Both the position numbers and the translations under genes were made by a program. DNA of 8,672 bases, taken from positions 1 to 8,672 of the forward strand of contig CAJWZG010000115.1 of NCBI GenBank assembly GCA_913049565.1, in the 5' to 3' direction. This DNA is from an uncultured Gammaproteobacteria bacterium. Its GTDB lineage: Bacteria > Pseudomonadota > Gammaproteobacteria > Pseudomonadales > Azotimanducaceae_A. Shown here piece by piece: positions 6,567 through 8,672 of the stretch. Each line of letters begins with the position of its first letter. Within the stretch, counting starts at the first letter, position 1. The notes beneath the pieces are model-generated. The model made no database searches. It saw only the letters and a program-made list of their open reading frames with translations, and was not told the origin of the DNA.

Positions 6567-7226
6567 ATGGAATGGTTCATTATTTTCTTAGCGCTTGGGG
6601 TAGCGATTGGTCCTATTTTGTATCTGATGCCGTCAGACCGTGACCGCTACATCACGGGTTTGCGCACTGTGGCCAGTAGACAAGGGTACACCGTGCAGTT
6701 AGATAAAGTGCTGAAGCTCGACCCTAGCGATGAAGAGCGAGTGACTGCAGGTGGTGGTGTGCGTTATCCCATGGTTTCCTGTGCGCGCTATCAATTGCCC
6801 TTGGGCGTCACGCTGAACAATTTGCTGCCCTTAACATTGCTGCGAATCCCTCCGCAGCCGAGCGTTCCGATTGAGCGCTTGCTAGGCGACTGGGGCATTG
6901 CTTTGGTCGATCCTGCCCAGCAAAAGGCGCTGGCACATTGGCGTGCTAACCCTTCAGCCGCTAGTGAGACCGTCACTGTACTGAAGCAGTTACCGCTGGA
7001 TGTGTTGGCAGTGCAGTTAGACAAACGGTTTGTGGCCGCATTTTGGTTGGAGAAAAATCCCTCGGCACAGAACTCAAAAGCTCAACCATTGGCATTGTTT
7101 TGGCCTAACAAAAAACCTAAAGCGCCTGCGACTCTTGCAGAATTGCCCCGGCTAAAAACCCTCGATGACGCCATGAAGGCGCTGCTGAATGTGGTGAAGA
7201 AACATTGGGGTGTCAGCCACGGATAA
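6567..7226 (+). CDS. Single-pass membrane protein of unknown function
   Basis: I do not recognise the family of this 219-residue protein. It opens with one hydrophobic segment (residues 2-21, WFIIFLALGVAIGPILYLMP) immediately followed by the charged stretch SDRDRY, which favours an anchored protein with its C-terminal domain in the cytoplasm. The middle (about 60-160) is a mixed region containing GGGVRYPMVSCARYQLP and a proline-rich turn RIPPQPSVP. The C-terminus is basic and lysine-rich (KNPSAQNSKAQP, WPNKKPKAP) and ends in a predicted helix DDAMKALLNVVKKHW. There is no recognisable catalytic motif. The start is secure because of a well-placed AGGAG. The gene is divergent from usp and precedes topA by 221 bases; the terminator-like hairpin before topA may also end this transcript. 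Codon use looks like that of its neighbours, so it is probably a real resident gene. Confidence 0.82.
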   Translation: MEWFIIFLALGVAIGPILYLMPSDRDRYITGLRTVASRQGYTVQLDKVLKLDPSDEERVTAGGGVRYPMVSCARYQLPLGVTLNNLLPLTLLRIPPQPSVPIERLLGDWGIALVDPAQQKALAHWRANPSAASETVTVLKQLPLDVLAVQLDKRFVAAFWLEKNPSAQNSKAQPLALFWPNKKPKAPATLAELPRLKTLDDAMKALLNVVKKHWGVSHG

Positions 7227-7305
7227 TGTTGGGCTTGCATGCAGTCAGCCACCTGGCATCTGGCGCAAAATACAGCACGGGTTAGGCTTTGGACCGTTAG
7301 ATTTC

Positions 7306-7335
7306 TTGACACGTGGGTTCCACGCGTCCTATAAA
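7306..7335 (+). promoter_or_regulatory. Near-consensus sigma-70 promoter upstream of topA
   Basis: TTGACA (7306-7311, 6 of 6) and TATAAA (7330-7335, 5 of 6) are spaced by 18 bases. Transcription should start near 7342. The stretch just after the -10 box, TCGCCGG, is GC-rich, a feature known to make promoters sensitive to DNA supercoiling and ppGpp; that would suit topA, whose product lowers negative supercoiling, but is an inference. It lies 80 bases after the upstream gene's stop and 113 bases before the topA ATG. Confidence 0.75.
7312..7324. promoter_or_regulatory. Small palindrome inside the promoter spacer (possible operator)
   Basis: CGTGG (7312-7316) is inverted as CCACG (7320-7324) around GTT, filling most of the 18-base spacer between the -35 and -10 boxes. 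A protein binding here would directly affect promoter use. The arms are only 5 bp, so chance is a real alternative and no specific regulator is implied. Confidence 0.3.
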
Positions 7336-7341
7336 TCGCCG

Positions 7342-7391
7342 GACTGAGGTCGCATACCCGTCAAAATTGACCCTGCGACCTGTCTTTTTTT
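7342..7391 (+). terminator. Intrinsic terminator or attenuator in the topA leader
   Basis: A perfect 8-bp stem AGGTCGCA (7347-7354) with TGCGACCT (7374-7381) is extended by GAC (7342-7344) with GTC (7382-7384) across a two-base bulge. Inside the loop GTCA (7360-7363) pairs with TGAC (7368-7371). Seven T residues (7385-7391) follow directly, so the full intrinsic terminator pattern is present in the + direction only. It can end transcripts from the upstream membrane protein gene. The left arm begins at the start site predicted for the promoter at 7306, so RNA from that promoter would meet it within about 50 bases. Confidence 0.75.
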
Positions 7392-7432
7392 GCTGCACTC
7401 GCGCTGAGCTTGGGCAGCATTCCTTCTTCTAC

Positions 7433-7437
7433 TGAGG
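7433..7437 (+). promoter_or_regulatory. Ribosome binding site of topA
   Basis: TGAGG lies 10 bases before ATG 7448, a moderate Shine-Dalgarno at slightly long spacing. Between the T tract and this site, GCTGC (7392-7396) and GCAGC (7414-7418) could form a second weak hairpin, but it does not cover the site. Confidence 0.6.
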
Positions 7438-7447
7438 CATTTTCAAC

Positions 7448-8672
7448 ATGGCACGTTCACTGGTCATTGTAGAGTCTCCGGCAAAAGCCAAAACGATCAA
7501 CCGCTACCTAGGTAAGGATTACGTGGTGAAGTCGAGTGTCGGTCATATTCGTGATTTACCGACAGGCGGAAAAGCTGTAGATCCCAAAGCGCGGGCGAAG
7601 GAGGCACAAAAAACTAAGGCGTTAACACCGGCAAAACGCGAGGCCTATAAAAAGAAGCGCGCTCGTGAACAATTGGTGAAACGAATGGGGGTCAATCCTG
7701 ATAAGAATTGGTCGGCCGAATACGAAATTTTACCGGGTAAAGAAAAAGTCGTCGATGAATTGAAACGTTTGGCCAAAGACGCGCCAGCAATATTCCTAGC
7801 AACAGACTTAGATCGCGAGGGTGAAGCGATTGCCTGGCACCTACGCGAAGCCATTGGCGGCGATGAGGGTCGGTATCGCCGAGTGGTATTCAACGAGATT
7901 ACCCGCAAAGCCATTCAAGAGGCTTTCGTGGATCCTGGTGATATTGATATGGATCGGGTTCACGCCCAGCAAGCTCGGCGTTTTTTGGATCGGGTCGTGG
8001 GCTTTGAATTGTCACCACTGCTTTGGGCCAAGGTGGCTCGGGGATTGTCTGCCGGCCGCGTGCAGAGTGTCGCGGTTCGTTTGATTGTGGAAAGAGAACG
8101 CGAGATTCGAGCGTTTGTTCCTGACGAGTATTGGGATGCCTTTGCTGATCTTGGTCGTGACGAAGACAGGACGCCCGTGCGATTTCAGGTGAGTCGATAT
8201 CAGGGCGAAAGCTTCAGACCCACCAACGAGCAATCTGCCCATGCACTGCTCGAGGAACTAAAAGCCCAGAGCTTTTCGATATTGAAACGCGAAGACAAAC
8301 CAACGCGAAGCAGGCCAAACGCACCTTTTATTACTTCGACGCTGCAGCAAAGCGCCAGCACGCGCATGGGTTTCTCGGTTAAGAAGACGATGACAATGGC
8401 GCAGAGGCTTTATGAAGCCGGCTACATCACCTATATGAGAACCGACTCGACCAACCTCAGCACGGAGGCGGTAGAGGCCGCGAGAGATTTGATCGGCAAG
8501 AGCTTTGGCGATGCGTATCTGCCCGAGACACCGAAGCGGTACAGCAGCAAAGAGGACGCACAAGAGGCACATGAAGCCATTCGTCCCTCGAACGTCAACA
8601 CAACCCCCGAACACCTGACGGGTGTTGATGGCGATGCACTGCGTCTCTACGACCTGATTCGCAACCAGTTCT
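7448..8672 (+). CDS. topA: DNA topoisomerase I (3' end cut off by the window)
   Basis: Type IA topoisomerase that relaxes negatively supercoiled DNA by passing one strand through a transient break. The reading frame is open from ATG to the last base, giving 408 complete codons of a protein usually near 870 residues. The N-terminus [20 protein letters not shown] and the TOPRIM acidic motif [15 protein letters not shown] are diagnostic. [34 protein letters not shown] and [13 protein letters not shown] follow in the family order. The catalytic tyrosine is Tyr329 in [13 protein letters not shown], about ten residues later than E. coli Tyr319. Part of the shift comes from a lysine- and arginine-rich stretch after residue 45 (for example [13 protein letters not shown]), at a site that varies among gammaproteobacterial TopA proteins. 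HEAIRPS near the window end is also conserved. The C-terminal zinc-finger region is not in view. Confidence 0.97.
   Translation, partial: MARSLVIVESPAKAKTINRYLGKDYVVKSSVGHIRDLPTGGKAVDPKARAKEAQKTKALTPAKREAYKKKRAREQLVKRMGVNPDKNWSAEYEILPGKEKVVDELKRLAKDAPAIFLATDLDREGEAIAWHLREAIGGDEGRYRRVVFNEITRKAIQEAFVDPGDIDMDRVHAQQARRFLDRVVGFELSPLLWAKVARGLSAGRVQSVAVRLIVEREREIRAFVPDEYWDAFADLGRDEDRTPVRFQVSRYQGESFRPTNEQSAHALLEELKAQSFSILKREDKPTRSRPNAPFITSTLQQSASTRMGFSVKKTMTMAQRLYEAGYITYMRTDSTNLSTEAVEAARDLIGKSFGDAYLPETPKRYSSKEDAQEAHEAIRPSNVNTTPEHLTGVDGDALRLYDLIRNQF

Overview
The window looks like chromosomal core and near-core DNA of a gammaproteobacterium. TopA, the soluble lytic transglycosylase, the universal stress protein and the AmtB C-terminal tail all read like gammaproteobacterial (Pseudomonas/Cellvibrio/Alteromonas-like) versions. 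Base composition looks even throughout, and I saw no mobile element, tRNA, rRNA, CRISPR array or prophage gene. I cannot name a genus from the sequence alone.

Layout, left to right. (1) The 3' part of an ammonium transporter gene (amtB, +), closed by a clear intrinsic terminator. (2) A tight three-gene block on the minus strand, transcribed right to left: a C39-like cysteine peptidase, a RimJ/RimL-type GNAT acetyltransferase and a D-Ala-D-Ala ligase-type ATP-grasp enzyme. The genes overlap by 17 and 4 bases, so they are very probably one operon. (3) A small glutaredoxin-like gene (+), divergent from that block across a 60-base gap. (4) On the minus strand, a universal stress protein gene followed 27 to 30 bases later by slt, a periplasmic lytic transglycosylase; slt converges on the glutaredoxin gene. 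(5) A single-pass membrane protein of unknown function (+), divergent from the stress protein gene. (6) The 5' part of topA (DNA topoisomerase I, +), running off the right end.

Functionally, amtB handles ammonium uptake and topA relaxes negative supercoils. Ddl makes the D-Ala-D-Ala end of peptidoglycan precursors and Slt cleaves the glycan strands, so two genes bear directly on the cell wall. The stress protein sits upstream of slt in the same transcription unit.

The two points most worth a second look are these. The topA leader has a near-consensus sigma-70 promoter whose predicted transcript would fold almost at once into a terminator hairpin with a seven-U tail, which suggests attenuation or a very short RNA. 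The peptidase-GNAT-ligase operon has a gene combination that resembles peptide ligation/acetylation/cleavage systems more than ordinary wall synthesis. Neither is proven from sequence alone.
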